64,000 nt of DNA from Pseudomonas sp. MMS21 TM103 (GCF_022132145.1 NZ_JAJISP010000005.1:62001-126000); one strand, 5' to 3'. Shown: positions 21,645-32,087, numbered from the stretch's first letter. Numbers and translations: made by a program. The notes: generated by a model from the sequence alone, not told the origin.

Positions 21645-23282
21645 ATGCACGCTCAATTGACTATTGCCCAACGCCTCGGCCTGGGGTTTGGCCTGATCCT
21701 CTCCCTGATGCTGTTGATCACCCTGATCGGCGTGCAGCGGGTGAGCTTCATCGACACCACCCTGACAACCATCAGTGACGAAGCCTCGATAAAACAGCGC
21801 TACGCCATCAACTTTCGCGGCAGTGTGCATGACCGCGCCATCGCCATTCGCGACGCAGTGCTGGTCGATAACAATCAGGATCTGAGCAGCCATTTGAACA
21901 ATATCGAGCGCCTGGACAGGTACTACCAGGACTCGGCCAAGCCAATGGACAGACTGTTTGCCGAGCAACACCCAACGCCGACCGAGCAGAATCTGCTGAA
22001 CGGCATCAAGGATATCGAGCGCAGCACCATGGCGCTCACCGAGAAATTGATCAGCCAGCGCCAGCAAGGCGACATCGCCGGCGCCCAGGCCCTCCTGTTG
22101 CGCGAGGTGTCCCCCGCCTATGGAGAGTGGCTAAAGCGGGTAAACGCCTTCATCGACTACGAAGAGGGCAGCATCGGCAAGGACATTGACGCTGTACGCG
22201 AGGCGGCTGGCGGCTTCCAGCTGTTGATCCTGCTGGTTACCGCTGCGGCTATCGTGCTCAGCGCCTTGGTCTCGACCATGATCATTCGCAAGCTGAAAGC
22301 CACCCTCGGCGCCGAACCGCATGAAGTAGCAGACATCATCCACCGCTTGGCCCGTGGTGAACTCAATCAACGCATCGACACCAACTACCCTGACAGCGTG
22401 ATGGGCGCGGTACAGGACATGGTCAGGCACCTGTCCGAGACCATCACCCAGGTGCGCGCGGCCGCCAGCGAACTGACTCGGTCAGCCAACCAGTTACTGA
22501 CTACTTCGGCCAACAACAACCAGCAGCTGCGCCTGCAATCCAGCGAAGCCGAGCAGATGGCCACGGCCATCAATCAGATGGCGGCCACAGTCAACGAAGT
22601 GGCCGGTTATGCCTCAAGCGCAGCCTCCGCCACGCGCAATGCCGACGGTGAAGTGGCCACCGGCAACCGCGTGGTCGGCGAAACCACCAACGCCATCCAC
22701 AACCTGGCGAAGATCCTCGAAAACGCCGCCGAAAGCGTGCAGCAGGTCTCCCTGGACAGCGAGAACATAGAGAAGATCATCGGCGTGATCACCGCCATTG
22801 CCGAGCAGACCAACCTGCTGGCCTTGAACGCCGCCATCGAAGCCGCCCGTGCCGGCGAGCACGGGCGCGGCTTTGCAGTAGTAGCCGATGAAGTACGCTC
22901 GCTGGCGAATCGCACCCAGGACTCGACCCGGGAGATACGCGGCATGATCGGCAAGTTGCAGGAAGGTGCCAGCAAGGCCGCCGAGGTGATGCGCGACAGC
23001 CGTCAGCTGGCTCAGCAGACCGTCGAACAGACCAGCCTGGCGGAGACCGCACTGAACAAGATCCGCCATGAAGTCGGCGCCATCAACGACATGAATGCGC
23101 AGATCGCCAGCGCCTCGGAAGAACAAAGCGCGGTAGCCGAAGAGGTCAACCAGAACATCAATCGGATCCACAGCGCCACCCTGGAAACCTCCGCAGGGTC
23201 CGATCAAGTGGCCTCAGCCAGCCGCGAACTGGCGACCCTGGCCAAGGATCTGACCGAGAAAGTCAGCTTCTTCAAAGTCTGA
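21645..23282 (+). CDS. methyl-accepting chemotaxis protein (4HB sensor)
   Basis: Chemoreceptor of 545 residues. TM1 is about 11-30 ([20 protein letters not shown]). A four-helix-bundle periplasmic domain (about 31-188) has the [19 protein letters not shown] segment typical of small-ligand 4HB sensors. TM2 is about 189-210, then HAMP and the signalling domain, whose hairpin tip [34 protein letters not shown] (central EAARAGE) is canonical. No C-terminal CheR-binding pentapeptide; it ends KVSFFKV. Ligand unknown. It has its own AGGGA-type ribosome-binding site. Confidence 0.94.
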   Translation: MHAQLTIAQRLGLGFGLILSLMLLITLIGVQRVSFIDTTLTTISDEASIKQRYAINFRGSVHDRAIAIRDAVLVDNNQDLSSHLNNIERLDRYYQDSAKPMDRLFAEQHPTPTEQNLLNGIKDIERSTMALTEKLISQRQQGDIAGAQALLLREVSPAYGEWLKRVNAFIDYEEGSIGKDIDAVREAAGGFQLLILLVTAAAIVLSALVSTMIIRKLKATLGAEPHEVADIIHRLARGELNQRIDTNYPDSVMGAVQDMVRHLSETITQVRAAASELTRSANQLLTTSANNNQQLRLQSSEAEQMATAINQMAATVNEVAGYASSAASATRNADGEVATGNRVVGETTNAIHNLAKILENAAESVQQVSLDSENIEKIIGVITAIAEQTNLLALNAAIEAARAGEHGRGFAVVADEVRSLANRTQDSTREIRGMIGKLQEGASKAAEVMRDSRQLAQQTVEQTSLAETALNKIRHEVGAINDMNAQIASASEEQSAVAEEVNQNINRIHSATLETSAGSDQVASASRELATLAKDLTEKVSFFKV

Positions 23283-23344
23283 TCGGCGCCTACAGCCAAG
23301 CGGCAGAGGTCGCTCGGTTGTAGCTGAGACCGGTTCGACATGCC

Positions 23345-23758
23345 TCAAAAATCGACCTTGCCGCGCCCCGCCTTGATTGTTCCGCGCTTGGTCTTGCCTT
23401 CCAGACGGCGCTTTTTCGAGCCGAAGGTCGGCTTGGTCGGGCGCCGGGCCTTTTCGGTCTTACCGGCATTGCGGATCAGCTCGGCCAGGCGCTCCAGGGC
23501 ATCGGCGCGATTCTGCTCCTGGGTACGGTATTGCTGGGCCTTGATGATCACCACGCCCTCGGCGGTGATGCGACTGTCGCGCAGCGCCAGCAGGCGTTCC
23601 TTGTAAAACGCCGGCAAGGACGAGGCCTGACTGTCGAAACGCAGATGCATCGCGCTGGAAACCTTGTTGACGTTCTGCCCTCCGGCGCCCTGGGCGCGGA
23701 TGGCGGTCAGTTCGATTTCAGCATCGGGCAGGTGGACGCTATTGGAAATTTCCAGCAT
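23345..23758 (-). CDS. arfB: ArfB ribosome-rescue peptidyl-tRNA hydrolase
   Basis: Releases peptides from ribosomes stalled on mRNAs without a stop codon. It is 137 residues, the usual ArfB (YaeJ) size. The GGQ catalytic motif is in AIRAQGAGGQNVNKV at about 21-35. The short length without release-factor recognition domains and the basic C-terminal tail (KARRPTKPTFGSKKRRLEGK) that enters the mRNA channel both support ArfB. Confidence 0.93.
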   Translation of the reverse strand: MLEISNSVHLPDAEIELTAIRAQGAGGQNVNKVSSAMHLRFDSQASSLPAFYKERLLALRDSRITAEGVVIIKAQQYRTQEQNRADALERLAELIRNAGKTEKARRPTKPTFGSKKRRLEGKTKRGTIKAGRGKVDF

Positions 23759-24016
23759 GGCAAAGGTTTCGGCGGCGACTGAGGGACAAGGATATACCCT
23801 GACAAAGGCTGCCGCTTGGCCCTGACCACCACGGCATGGCGCAGCCAGGCATCGGCAGCGCTTGAGACATCAGTCCCATCGGCCGCTTGGCAGCAGCTGA
23901 GACCACACCGTACACTCCCGGCATAACGTGCATGCCTGAGCGCGGCACTCAATAATAAGAAATGGCCATGTCGGACACTCGCTGCGGCATCGCCCCTATC
24001 ATTTCGGTTATTCGCC

Positions 24017-24535
24017 ATGTCCTTTGCCCGTCCCCTGCCGATGCTATTGCTGACGACCCTGGTGCTGACCAGCCCGATCATTAGCGCAAGCGACACCTGG
24101 CAGGATGCGCCTCGGCATCCGGTAATCCTGACAGTGACCGGCGAACTCGGCTGCTGCCCAAGTGGCCAGGCGCTGTTCGACCTGGAGCGCCTGCAGGCCC
24201 TGCCGCAAGTCGAGGTCAGGACCCAGACGCCCTGGACCGATCAGCAGGACAACTACCGCGGCCCCAGGCTCAGCGTGTTGATCGACAGCCTCCAGGGACG
24301 CGGCGAATGGCTCGAGGCAACCGCCCTGAACGACTACGCCACCCGCTTCAACCTCATGGCCGCCCGGCAATACCCGGTGATCCTGGCGACCCACAAGAAT
24401 GGCCAACCCATGAGCGTGCGCGACAAGGGGCCGATCTGGATCCTCTACCCCTTGAGCGATTCCCCCGAATTGCGCAAGGAAGAACATCAACAGTCGATGG
24501 TCTGGCAACTGAAAACCTTGCACCTCGGACGGTAA
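24017..24535 (+). CDS. periplasmic protein with molybdopterin-oxidoreductase-like fold
   Basis: 172 residues with a signal peptide (about 1-24, ending IISAS). The region about 35-165 resembles the sulfite-oxidase molybdopterin-binding superfamily: LTVTGEL, FDLERLQALPQ, TQTPWTD and YRGPRLSVLIDSL. It is very short for an enzyme, and I do not see a clear cofactor-binding Cys, so a non-catalytic sensory or binding role is plausible. The stop is 4 bp before the GGDEF-EAL gene, indicating a two-gene operon. Confidence 0.75.
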   Translation: MSFARPLPMLLLTTLVLTSPIISASDTWQDAPRHPVILTVTGELGCCPSGQALFDLERLQALPQVEVRTQTPWTDQQDNYRGPRLSVLIDSLQGRGEWLEATALNDYATRFNLMAARQYPVILATHKNGQPMSVRDKGPIWILYPLSDSPELRKEEHQQSMVWQLKTLHLGR

Positions 24536-24539
24536 GCCG

Positions 24540-26450
24540 ATGAGCCGCTTGCGCTATGCGCTCCTCGCCCTGGTCACCCTGGCCTTTGCCGTGGGCATTG
24601 GGACCTCCCTGGTCTATAACCAGCGCATGACTGAACAGGCCTCCGCCCGGATCCAGACCTCCGCCTGGTCGCTCGCCCAGCTGGAGTTCGAACACCTGCG
24701 TTTTCTCAATACCCTGCAACTGTTCAAAGCAGGTGCCAGCTCCCAGGAAAAGCTGAAGCTGGCCTACAACCTGCTATGGAGTCGTCTCGATGTATTCCTG
24801 GCTGGCGAAGAAAATCAGCTGATCCGCCAGCGTTTCAACGCCGAAGCCCTGGTCAAGCAGCTGTTTGTCCAGCTACGCAGCGATGAAGCCCTGATATTCC
24901 GCCCCGGACTAGAACCCGGGCCTGAAATCGACCAGGCCATCGAACGCTACGACACCTATCAGCCGCCGCTCAGGCAACTGATGATCAAAAATTTCACCGG
25001 GCCGGATGCTGCCCGGATCGTCGACGGCCTGCGCAGCAGCCAGAATCTGAGCCAACTCCTCCTGCTCGGCATGCTGCTCTGCGGCGGCGGACTCAGCCTG
25101 TTGCTGTACCTCGAGGCACGCAAGAATCGCTTCATGGCCCGCTTCGACACCCTGACCAACCTGCCCAACCGCAACAGTTTTCAGGCCCAACAGAACGACT
25201 CGAGCGCTTGCGCTTGCCGCGCGCTGGCGGTGATCGAGCTGAGTAATTTTCGCGCTCTGAACGAAAACATCAGTCACGAGGCCGGCGACCTGTTGCTCAG
25301 TCGCATCGGCGAGACGCTCAATCGCTTGAAGCCCAAGGACAGCTTCGTCGCCCGGATGGCCGGCGATGAGTTCGTCATGACCTTTCCCGAAGGTTTTCCC
25401 GAAGAACTGGTCATCGGCACCCTGCACAGCCTCAGCTACGCACTGACCTTCGACTTCCAAAACGACAAACACCTGTTCCAGGTGGCGACCCGGATTGGCC
25501 TGAGCTACAACCCCGGCAACAGCCTTAACCTACAGAAGCTCTACTACTTCGCGAGCCTCGCCTTGCGCGAGCTCGGCCTGAAAAAAACCAGAGGCATTGA
25601 AGTATTCAGCGAGGCGATCAGCAGCCGCTACCTGCGCAGCCAGCAACTGCTAGGCGATCTCAAGCGCGCGCTGGCTGCCCCCTCGAGCACGGGCATGAGC
25701 CTGCATTACCAGCCCATCGTCCAGCTGACTGAAGCCGATCTGGGGGTCGAGGTGTTACTGCGCTGGCAGCATCCGCAGCTCGGCTATATTCCCCCGCTGG
25801 AAGTGGTGGAGCTGGCGGAAAACCATCAACTGGGCCCAGTCCTGGGACAATGGATCCTGCGCCAGTTGAAGCAGGACCTGCTGACCCTACCGCACAACCT
25901 GCGCAGCTCGCTGTACTTCTCGATCAACATCTCCGCCTCTCAGTTCGGCCTGAACCTGCCCGATGAACTCGGCCACTGGCTTGCCGAAGCCCCTATCCAG
26001 GCCAGGCAACTGATCGTGGAAATGACCGAGTCCATTTCCATCGCCAACTTTGATGACGGCTCCCACATCCTGGGCCGGCTCAACGAACTGGGGGTCCAGG
26101 TAGCGCTCGACGACTTCGGCACCGGCTATTCATCGCTGTCCTATTTGCGCGAACTGCGCGTGCAGCGGATCAAGATCGACAAATCCTTCATTCAGGGCAT
26201 CAGCCAGAATCCGCAATTGCAGAGCGTGGTCCGCAGCATCATCGAGTTGTGCCATACCTTCAGCTTCCAGGTGACCTGCGAGGGCATCGAGGATGAGCAG
26301 GATGCCCGGAAAGTACGCGAACTGGGCAGCGATCATGCCCAGGGTTACTGGTATGGCCGGCCCATGCCCCTGCTGGCCTTGATCGACTGGCATGGCGACT
26401 ACCTCGAGCAGCCTGCCGCACCGGCAGCAGTCGTGCAGCTGAGCCGCTGA
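24540..26450 (+). CDS. membrane GGDEF-EAL cyclic-di-GMP protein
   Basis: 636 residues. TM1 is about 5-25, a periplasmic segment about 26-165, TM2 about 170-190, a GGDEF domain about 205-355 and an EAL domain about 375-620. The cyclase motif is AGDEF (MAGDEFVMTFP) and there is no clear RxxD inhibitory site. The phosphodiesterase motif reads EVL (GVEVLLRW) in place of EAL; other EAL residues are in place, including FSINISASQF, EMTESISI, DDFGTGYSSLSYL, KIDKSFI and CEGIE. It is therefore more likely a phosphodiesterase with a variant cyclase domain. Its periplasmic domain is the natural partner of the preceding exported protein. Confidence 0.9.
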   Translation: MSRLRYALLALVTLAFAVGIGTSLVYNQRMTEQASARIQTSAWSLAQLEFEHLRFLNTLQLFKAGASSQEKLKLAYNLLWSRLDVFLAGEENQLIRQRFNAEALVKQLFVQLRSDEALIFRPGLEPGPEIDQAIERYDTYQPPLRQLMIKNFTGPDAARIVDGLRSSQNLSQLLLLGMLLCGGGLSLLLYLEARKNRFMARFDTLTNLPNRNSFQAQQNDSSACACRALAVIELSNFRALNENISHEAGDLLLSRIGETLNRLKPKDSFVARMAGDEFVMTFPEGFPEELVIGTLHSLSYALTFDFQNDKHLFQVATRIGLSYNPGNSLNLQKLYYFASLALRELGLKKTRGIEVFSEAISSRYLRSQQLLGDLKRALAAPSSTGMSLHYQPIVQLTEADLGVEVLLRWQHPQLGYIPPLEVVELAENHQLGPVLGQWILRQLKQDLLTLPHNLRSSLYFSINISASQFGLNLPDELGHWLAEAPIQARQLIVEMTESISIANFDDGSHILGRLNELGVQVALDDFGTGYSSLSYLRELRVQRIKIDKSFIQGISQNPQLQSVVRSIIELCHTFSFQVTCEGIEDEQDARKVRELGSDHAQGYWYGRPMPLLALIDWHGDYLEQPAAPAAVVQLSR

Positions 26451-26556
26451 GGCGCCACTGCAGCCGCTTGTTGAAATCTTTGGTTTGAATTCCAGACATC
26501 CGCCTGGACGGCTCACGGTGTACCGTAATCGTTCTTCCATAGTGGATCGAACAGCG

Positions 26557-27645
26557 ATGGACTCGATTACCCAGGCGGTGCTCGGCGCGACTATTCAGGG
26601 TGCCATGCTCGGTCGCTGGCAAGGCCGCAAGGCGCTGCTGTATGGCGCCGTCCTCGGCACCCTGCCCGATCTCGACGTGGTAATCGACTATGGCGACGCC
26701 GTGGCGCAGATGACCTATCACCGCGGCTTCAGCCATTCGCTTATTGTCCTCTTCGGCGTGGCCCTGCTGCTGACCTGGCTGATCCGCCGCTTTCGCCCGC
26801 ACCCCGGCTATTCGACGCAAAGACTGTTCGCCACCCTGGCACTGGTGTTGCTGACCCACCCCCTGCTCGACAGCTTCACCAGCTACGGCACCCAACTGTT
26901 CTGGCCGCTGATGCCGACGCCCACGGCCTGGTCGAGTATTTTCATCATCGACCCGCTCTACACGGTGCCGCTGCTCACCGCCGTGCTACTGGGACTGGCC
27001 TTCGGCCTGCGCGACAAAATGGCCAAGGCGCCACTGGTCGCCCTGGCCCTGTCGACCCTTTATCTGGGCTCGACCCTGGCCGGCAAAGCCATGGCCGAGC
27101 AACGCGTCGAGGCGCAACTGGCGCGCCAGGGCATCCAGGCCGAAGCACTGTTCAGCACCCCGACCCCGCTCAACAGCCTGCTCTGGCGCGTGATCGTGCT
27201 CGATGGCGCGTATTACCACGAAGCCCTGGTCGGCTGGTTCGACCAACAGCCGCCGCGGCTCAGCCGCCTCCCCCGCGGCACTGCGCTGGCCGAGGGGCTC
27301 GCGGACTCGGCCGCGCACCAGCGCCTGGCCTGGTTCACCGATGGTGTGCTGCGCTACGACCAGATCGGCGAGCACTTGGTGGTCACCGATCTGCGCCTGG
27401 GCATGACCGGCACCCACCCCTTCCGCTTCGACTTCGCCGTTCGCCACAATGGCGCCTGGCAGCTCAATCCGCAGATCGAGCTCTGGCCAATGGAGCGGGT
27501 CGACCTGCAACGCCTGCAAGTGCTGTGGCGACGCATCTGGCAGCCGGGGCTGCAGGTGCCCCTGACGGCCTGGGCCAACGAGCTGGGCAAACCCCTGCTC
27601 AGCGCCGCCCGGCAAACCTGTGCCGAGCAACGCGACGACTGCTGA
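26557..27645 (+). CDS. membrane-bound metal-dependent hydrolase (YbcI/DUF457 family)
   Basis: 362 residues from ATG at 26557 (MDSITQAVLGATIQGAML), the family N-terminus; an ATG 72 bp earlier is less likely. The multi-spanning N-terminal half has a His/Asp cluster typical of the family: GTLPDLDVVIDY, YHRGFSHSLIVLF, LLTHPLLDSFTSYGTQ. The C-terminal half (about 195-362) is soluble. Homologues are called inner-membrane hydrolases; the substrate is unknown. No obvious operon partner. Confidence 0.88.
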   Translation: MDSITQAVLGATIQGAMLGRWQGRKALLYGAVLGTLPDLDVVIDYGDAVAQMTYHRGFSHSLIVLFGVALLLTWLIRRFRPHPGYSTQRLFATLALVLLTHPLLDSFTSYGTQLFWPLMPTPTAWSSIFIIDPLYTVPLLTAVLLGLAFGLRDKMAKAPLVALALSTLYLGSTLAGKAMAEQRVEAQLARQGIQAEALFSTPTPLNSLLWRVIVLDGAYYHEALVGWFDQQPPRLSRLPRGTALAEGLADSAAHQRLAWFTDGVLRYDQIGEHLVVTDLRLGMTGTHPFRFDFAVRHNGAWQLNPQIELWPMERVDLQRLQVLWRRIWQPGLQVPLTAWANELGKPLLSAARQTCAEQRDDC

Positions 27646-27932
27646 CAGCGGGCAGGCGCTGGATCGCAGCAGGGCAAGATCAGGTACAGAGGTGGTGAGC
27701 ATATCCAGCGCTGAGGTTCGCTCGAAACAGAACCTGGCTCGTCCGGGCGGCGACCCTTTCGCAGCGAAGCGACAACCGCCGGATCTGTGCAGTACCGGCG
27801 ATCGACGCTGCACTGCCTGCGGCGATTGACACCATACGGTTCGCGGACTGCTTGAGGTATGTGGTTGTCGAACAGGCGTCCAGGCCCGATGTTGCGAGCG
27901 CTCCCGGAGTACGCCAAGCCCCTTGGTTTACC

Positions 27933-29888
27933 TCAAATACGGAACTGCGCGACCAGGCCCTGCAACTCGACACCCAGGCGTGCCAGTTCGGCGCTGGAGG
28001 CGGCGGTTTGCTCGCTGGCACTGGCGCTCTGCTCGCCGATATCGCGCACTCGAGTAATGCTTTCGCTGATGGTATCGGCCACCGCGCTCTGTTCTTCGGC
28101 GGCGGCGGCGATCTGCTGATTCATCTGTTCGATGGTACTCACCGCCTGAGTGATGCGGCCCAGGGCATCACCCGCCTGACCGGCCAGGGTGACGGTGCGC
28201 TGGGTCAGCTTGCGGCTGCTTTCCATCTGTTCGACTGCGCCGCCTGCCATGCGCTGCAGGCTGGCGATCAGGCCTTCGATTTCTTCCGTCGAATCGTGAG
28301 TGCGCCGCGCCAGGGCCCGCACTTCGTCGGCAACCACGGCAAAGCCGCGACCCTGATCGCCCGCCCGGGCGGCCTCGATGGCCGCATTCAGTGCCAGCAG
28401 ATTGGTCTGCTCGGCGACCGCACGGATCACCTCCAATACGCCACCGATGCGGGCACTCTCCTGATTCAGTGCCTGGATCGCGGCGGCCGACTGATCGACC
28501 TCCAGCGCCAGACTGTCGATCTGCGTCACCGCCTGCTGCACCACCCGATTGCCCTGCTGCGCCTCACGGTCGGCCTCGCGGGCCGCCATGGACGCCTGCT
28601 CGGCGTTCTGTGCCACTTCCTGCACGGTGGCGGCCATTTCATGCATGGCCGTCGCAGTCTGCTCGGTTTCCATTTTCTGGTTCTGCACAGCTGCACTGGT
28701 CTGCGCGGTGATCGCCGACAGCTGCTCGGCCGCCGCGGCAATCTGACCTACGCCGCCACCAATGCGGCCGACCAGATTGCGCAGGCTGCCGGTCATGCCC
28801 TGCATGGCCGCCATGAGCTGGCCCAGTTCGTCCTTGCGCTGCAACGGCAAATCCTGGCTCAGGTCACCTTCGGCGATCCGCTGGGCAAAGGCTACGCTCT
28901 GTCGCAAGGGGCTGACAATCGACCGAGAGATCAGCAGCGCGGCGAACAAACCCAGCACCACAGCTGCGGCGCCCATGACGCCCAGCATGAGCAGCGCCTG
29001 TCGACTGTCGTCAGCCATGTATTGCTCTTCGCTTGCCTGCACCTCCTTGGTCAACGCCAATACGTTACGCGCCTGCTCGACCATCGCCACTTCGCTGGCC
29101 TGGCTCTGTGCGCGCACCTGCTGGTAGTTGGCAAAGGCCTGCTGATACACCGTCAATGCCTGCAAGGCTTGCTCGATTGCACGTTTCTGATCGTCATCCA
29201 GCCAGACCATCAAGCTACTGGCCACGCTTTGCAGGTCCGTGCTGATGTAGGTCCACTCCTCCACCGCCTTGGCCGAGCCGTCGATGATGTAGAGGCTCTC
29301 GAAACCGCGCAGCTCAAGCATGCGCTTGTTCAGACCGGAGGCCGTTTCCGCCAGGGTCAGCGGATCGCTGCCGCGGAGTTTGTCGCCTTGCAGGCGCAAC
29401 TCGCGCACGGCGTCGTACATGTCCAACTCGATTACCTCGAATTGATCGCGCGCCTGCCCGGCGGCCTCGCTCATCTGCTCGCGCGCCTCGCGGGCCCTGG
29501 CCTGCTGCTGGACGAAAGCGTCGAACTGCGTCTGATAGTCCTGCATCGCCTGATCCATGGCCTGCAAGCGGGCCTTGCCCGTCTGCCCTGCAGCCTGGAT
29601 CTGCTTGCTCAACAACTCGCGAGCCATGCCGAGCTGACTGCGCATCTGCGCGGCACTCTCGGGCGTCCGGTTCAGGGCAAAGTCGCGCTCGAGGCGGCTC
29701 GCCTGGAGAATCTGTGCACCGATCAAGGCCAATCGACTGGCCTGGTCATGCCCCTGCAACACCGCCTGCACCGCGACAAAACCACTGCCGGCCACGGCGA
29801 CGGTAAGCAGCAACACCAGGCCAAAGCCACAGAGCAGTTTCTTGCCGACGGCAAGGTCGGTGAACAGGCGGGCGGCTGACGATGACAT
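27933..29888 (-). CDS. methyl-accepting chemotaxis protein with HBM-type sensor
   Basis: 651 residues from ATG at 29888 ([18 protein letters not shown]), which has a GGAG ribosome-binding site; the open frame extends 41 codons upstream but without family sequence. TM1 is about 19-40 and TM2 about 290-312. The ~250-residue helical periplasmic domain between them is of the helical bimodular size that binds organic acids in McpS. HAMP and the signalling domain follow ([19 protein letters not shown] tip). The leader contains AATAACAAGAA, a possible Hfq/Crc site. The ligand is not readable from sequence. Confidence 0.92.
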   Translation of the reverse strand: MSSSAARLFTDLAVGKKLLCGFGLVLLLTVAVAGSGFVAVQAVLQGHDQASRLALIGAQILQASRLERDFALNRTPESAAQMRSQLGMARELLSKQIQAAGQTGKARLQAMDQAMQDYQTQFDAFVQQQARAREAREQMSEAAGQARDQFEVIELDMYDAVRELRLQGDKLRGSDPLTLAETASGLNKRMLELRGFESLYIIDGSAKAVEEWTYISTDLQSVASSLMVWLDDDQKRAIEQALQALTVYQQAFANYQQVRAQSQASEVAMVEQARNVLALTKEVQASEEQYMADDSRQALLMLGVMGAAAVVLGLFAALLISRSIVSPLRQSVAFAQRIAEGDLSQDLPLQRKDELGQLMAAMQGMTGSLRNLVGRIGGGVGQIAAAAEQLSAITAQTSAAVQNQKMETEQTATAMHEMAATVQEVAQNAEQASMAAREADREAQQGNRVVQQAVTQIDSLALEVDQSAAAIQALNQESARIGGVLEVIRAVAEQTNLLALNAAIEAARAGDQGRGFAVVADEVRALARRTHDSTEEIEGLIASLQRMAGGAVEQMESSRKLTQRTVTLAGQAGDALGRITQAVSTIEQMNQQIAAAAEEQSAVADTISESITRVRDIGEQSASASEQTAASSAELARLGVELQGLVAQFRI

Positions 29889-30371
29889 AGGCACAACTCC
29901 ATTCTTGTTATTAGGCGCGCCAACCACGCCGGCCCTAAGGCGCGAGATCGCTAGCGGTGAGTAGATCAACGCAATCCCTGTACCAACTTGTCGATCTCCT
30001 TCACCTGGCATCGGCGCACCTTGCCGATGCCTTAGCCGCAGTAACTCACAGACGACGGCGCCCAGGCGCCGCCTGGGCTTAGGGCCGTTTGCCTGGGCAA
30101 AGGCCTATGCCCGACAGCACATTCGCAGGCCTTCCGACGATGCACGCCGGTTCAGAGAGGCGGTTTTTCGCCACTGCCGCCCATTGATGGCGGGTTATCG
30201 CCGCACCTCGGCGGCAGCGCCAACGGCCATCGTGCATCCAACAAAAAGGGCGTACGACTGGCTGCCGTACGCCCTCTAGTGGATTGGAGTCGCTCAACCG
30301 CCCTATAACCCATGGCGCAACAGCTGGGCCAAACGCGGCGCATCGTGGGTCACCACTTCAGCGCCATCGGC
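29889..30371. other. 483-bp intergenic region with several hairpins
   Basis: No complete gene. It holds a 9-bp hairpin GGCATCGGC/GCCGATGCC (30007-30031), CCCAGGC/GCCTGGG (30061-30077), a clear minus-strand terminator (30243-30274) and, next to maiA, a 22-codon open tail on the minus strand ending at 30303 (ADGAEVVTHDAPRLAQLLRHGL) which may be the end of a lost gene. Confidence 0.55.
30243..30274 (-). terminator. intrinsic terminator after maiA
   Basis: On the minus strand GGGCGTACG and CGTACGCCC form a 9-bp stem with a 9-nt loop, directly followed by UUUUU (A-run at 30243-30247 on the plus strand). It lies about 100 bp beyond the maiA stop and should end the tyrosine-catabolism transcript. 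Confidence 0.8.
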
Positions 30372-31031
30372 TCATGCTGCGTCGGGCTGCACCTCTGGAA
30401 CCGCCTGCCTGAAGGCCTCGAGGGCCTCGCAGCGGGCAGCCATGGCGAGGATCCGCGGATAGCCCGCGAGGTCGCAGTTGAAACGCCGCGCGTTGTACAG
30501 CTGGGGAATCAGGCAGGCTTCCAGGTAACCCGGCCGATCGCCCAGCGACAGCCGCCCAGCAAACACCTCGAGACCCTGCTCAACCGCGGCCAGGCCGGCG
30601 TGCAGCCAGTGGCGGTACCAGGCGTCCTTGCCCGCATCGCTCACGCCCAGTTCGGCGCTCAGGTACTGCAGCACACGCAGGTTGTTCAGTGGGTGCAGGT
30701 CGCAGGCGATGTGCAGCGCCAGCGCCCTAACCTGGGCGCGTTGCGCCGGATCGGCGGGCAGCAGCGCCGGCACCGGAAAGCTCTCCTCCAGGTATTCGAG
30801 AATGGCGATGGACTGGGCGATACGCACCCCAGCATTGCCCTGGTCCACCAACAGCGGCACCAGCTCCTGCGGATTGAGCGCGCGGTACTCCGCAGAGTGC
30901 TGCTGGCCGCCCTCGCTGACCAGATGAACCGGCACCTGGCGGTAGTCCAGCCCCTTGAGGTTGAGGGCGATGCGCACCCGGTAGGCGGCGCTGGACCGCC
31001 AGTAGCCATACAGGAGCAACTCAGCGCTCAT
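30372..31031 (-). CDS. maiA: maleylacetoacetate isomerase
   Basis: Glutathione-dependent isomerisation of maleylacetoacetate to fumarylacetoacetate. It is 219 residues from ATG at 31031 (MSAELLLYGYWRSSAAYRVRIALNLKGL). Zeta-class GST features are the N-terminal thioredoxin fold with the SSxxYRVRIAL glutathione-activating motif, NPQELVPLLVD, QSIAILEYLEE, and CDLHPLNNLRVLQYL with RLSLGDRPGYLEACLIPQLYNARRF in the helical domain. It overlaps fahA by 11 bp. The open frame continues far upstream inside fahA but is not coding there. Confidence 0.94.
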   Translation of the reverse strand: MSAELLLYGYWRSSAAYRVRIALNLKGLDYRQVPVHLVSEGGQQHSAEYRALNPQELVPLLVDQGNAGVRIAQSIAILEYLEESFPVPALLPADPAQRAQVRALALHIACDLHPLNNLRVLQYLSAELGVSDAGKDAWYRHWLHAGLAAVEQGLEVFAGRLSLGDRPGYLEACLIPQLYNARRFNCDLAGYPRILAMAARCEALEAFRQAVPEVQPDAA

Positions 31032-32004
31032 AGCGCTCCACCGCCTGGTCGATAGCGCCAAACAGGCTATGGCCGGCGGCATCGAACATCTCGATGCGCA
31101 CCCGGTCGCCGAATTGGAGGAAGGGTGTGCTGGCCTCGCCCTGCTCGATGATTTCCAGCATGCGTTTCTCGGCCAGGCAGGACGAGCCAGCACTGCGGTC
31201 ATAGTTCGATACCGTGCCCGAACCGATGATAGTGCCGCTGCCCAGCGGCCGGGTCTTGGCGGCATGGGCCAGCAGGGTCGGGAAGTTGAAGGTCATGTCG
31301 GTGCCGGCATCCGGTTGGCCGAACAACGCGCCGTTGATGTGCGAGACCAGCGGCCGATGCACCTTGCCGTCTTTCCAGCAATCACCCAGTTCGTCCGGGG
31401 TGATGGCCACCGGCGAGAAGCTTGAAGACGGCTTGCTCTGGTAGAAGCCGAAGCCCTTGGCCAGCTCGCCGGGAATCAGGTTGCGCAGCGACACGTCGTT
31501 GACCAGCATCAGCAACTGGATGTGCTGCGCAGCCTCGGCGGCCGTGACGCCCATCGGCACGTCGTCGGTGATCACCGCGATCTCGGCTTCCAGGTCGATA
31601 CCCCAGGCCTCGTCAGCCATCTGTATCGGGGCCTGCGGCGGGATGAAGCAGTCGGCGCCACCCTGGTACATCAGCGGATCGTGCCAGAAGCTCTCCGGTA
31701 TCTCGGCCCCCCGCGCCTTGCGCACCAGTTCGACGTGATTAACGTAGGCGCTACCGTCGGCCCAATGGTAGGCCCGCGGCAAGGGGCTGTGGCAGGCCGC
31801 TTGGTCGAAGGCGAATGAGCCCTGTTCCAGACCGTCATTGAGACGCTGGTAGACCGCGTCCAGCTGCGGGCGCGTGCGCGCCCAGTCGTCCAGCGCGGCC
31901 TGCAGGGTGGCGGCGATGGCCGGGACTTTTACCGCATGGGTCAGGTCGCGGGAGACCACGACCAGCAGACCGTCACGGCCTTGCTTCAGTGATGCGAGTT
32001 TCAT
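31021..32004 (-). CDS. fahA: fumarylacetoacetate hydrolase, short bacterial form
   Basis: Hydrolyses fumarylacetoacetate to fumarate and acetoacetate. It is 327 residues from ATG at 32004 with GAGG seven bases upstream; a TTG two codons earlier is unlikely. The FAH domain is about 80-320, with metal-site acidic residues in DLEAEIAVITDD, then LVNDVSLRNL, GFGFYQSKPSSSFSPVA and RPLGSGTIIGSGTVSNYD. It is about 100 residues shorter than the FahA used by P. putida and mammals, so it belongs to a different FAH subgroup; position between hmgA and maiA supports the assignment. Confidence 0.9.
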   Translation of the reverse strand: MKLASLKQGRDGLLVVVSRDLTHAVKVPAIAATLQAALDDWARTRPQLDAVYQRLNDGLEQGSFAFDQAACHSPLPRAYHWADGSAYVNHVELVRKARGAEIPESFWHDPLMYQGGADCFIPPQAPIQMADEAWGIDLEAEIAVITDDVPMGVTAAEAAQHIQLLMLVNDVSLRNLIPGELAKGFGFYQSKPSSSFSPVAITPDELGDCWKDGKVHRPLVSHINGALFGQPDAGTDMTFNFPTLLAHAAKTRPLGSGTIIGSGTVSNYDRSAGSSCLAEKRMLEIIEQGEASTPFLQFGDRVRIEMFDAAGHSLFGAIDQAVERYER

Positions 32005-32016
32005 GCTCAAACCTCG

Positions 32017-32087
32017 TAGGGTGCGCCGTGCGCACCACAGATATCTGTCAGGTTGGTGCGCGCGGCCTAAGCGGCCCCGCGCGCCCT
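32017..32087. repeat. REP-like GC palindromes between hmgA and fahA
   Basis: Starts GTAGGGTGCGCC and contains the hairpin GTGCGC/GCGCAC (32021-32035), then a second GC-rich inverted block with GCGCGCGG and CCGCGCGC arms. The left arm is nearly identical to the glk hairpin (12680-12715). It fills nearly the whole hmgA-fahA gap. Confidence 0.55.

Noticed and set aside
27852..29879. 675-codon plus-strand open frame opposite the HBM chemoreceptor
   Set aside because: The minus strand encodes a canonical MCP signalling domain; the plus frame is a shadow.
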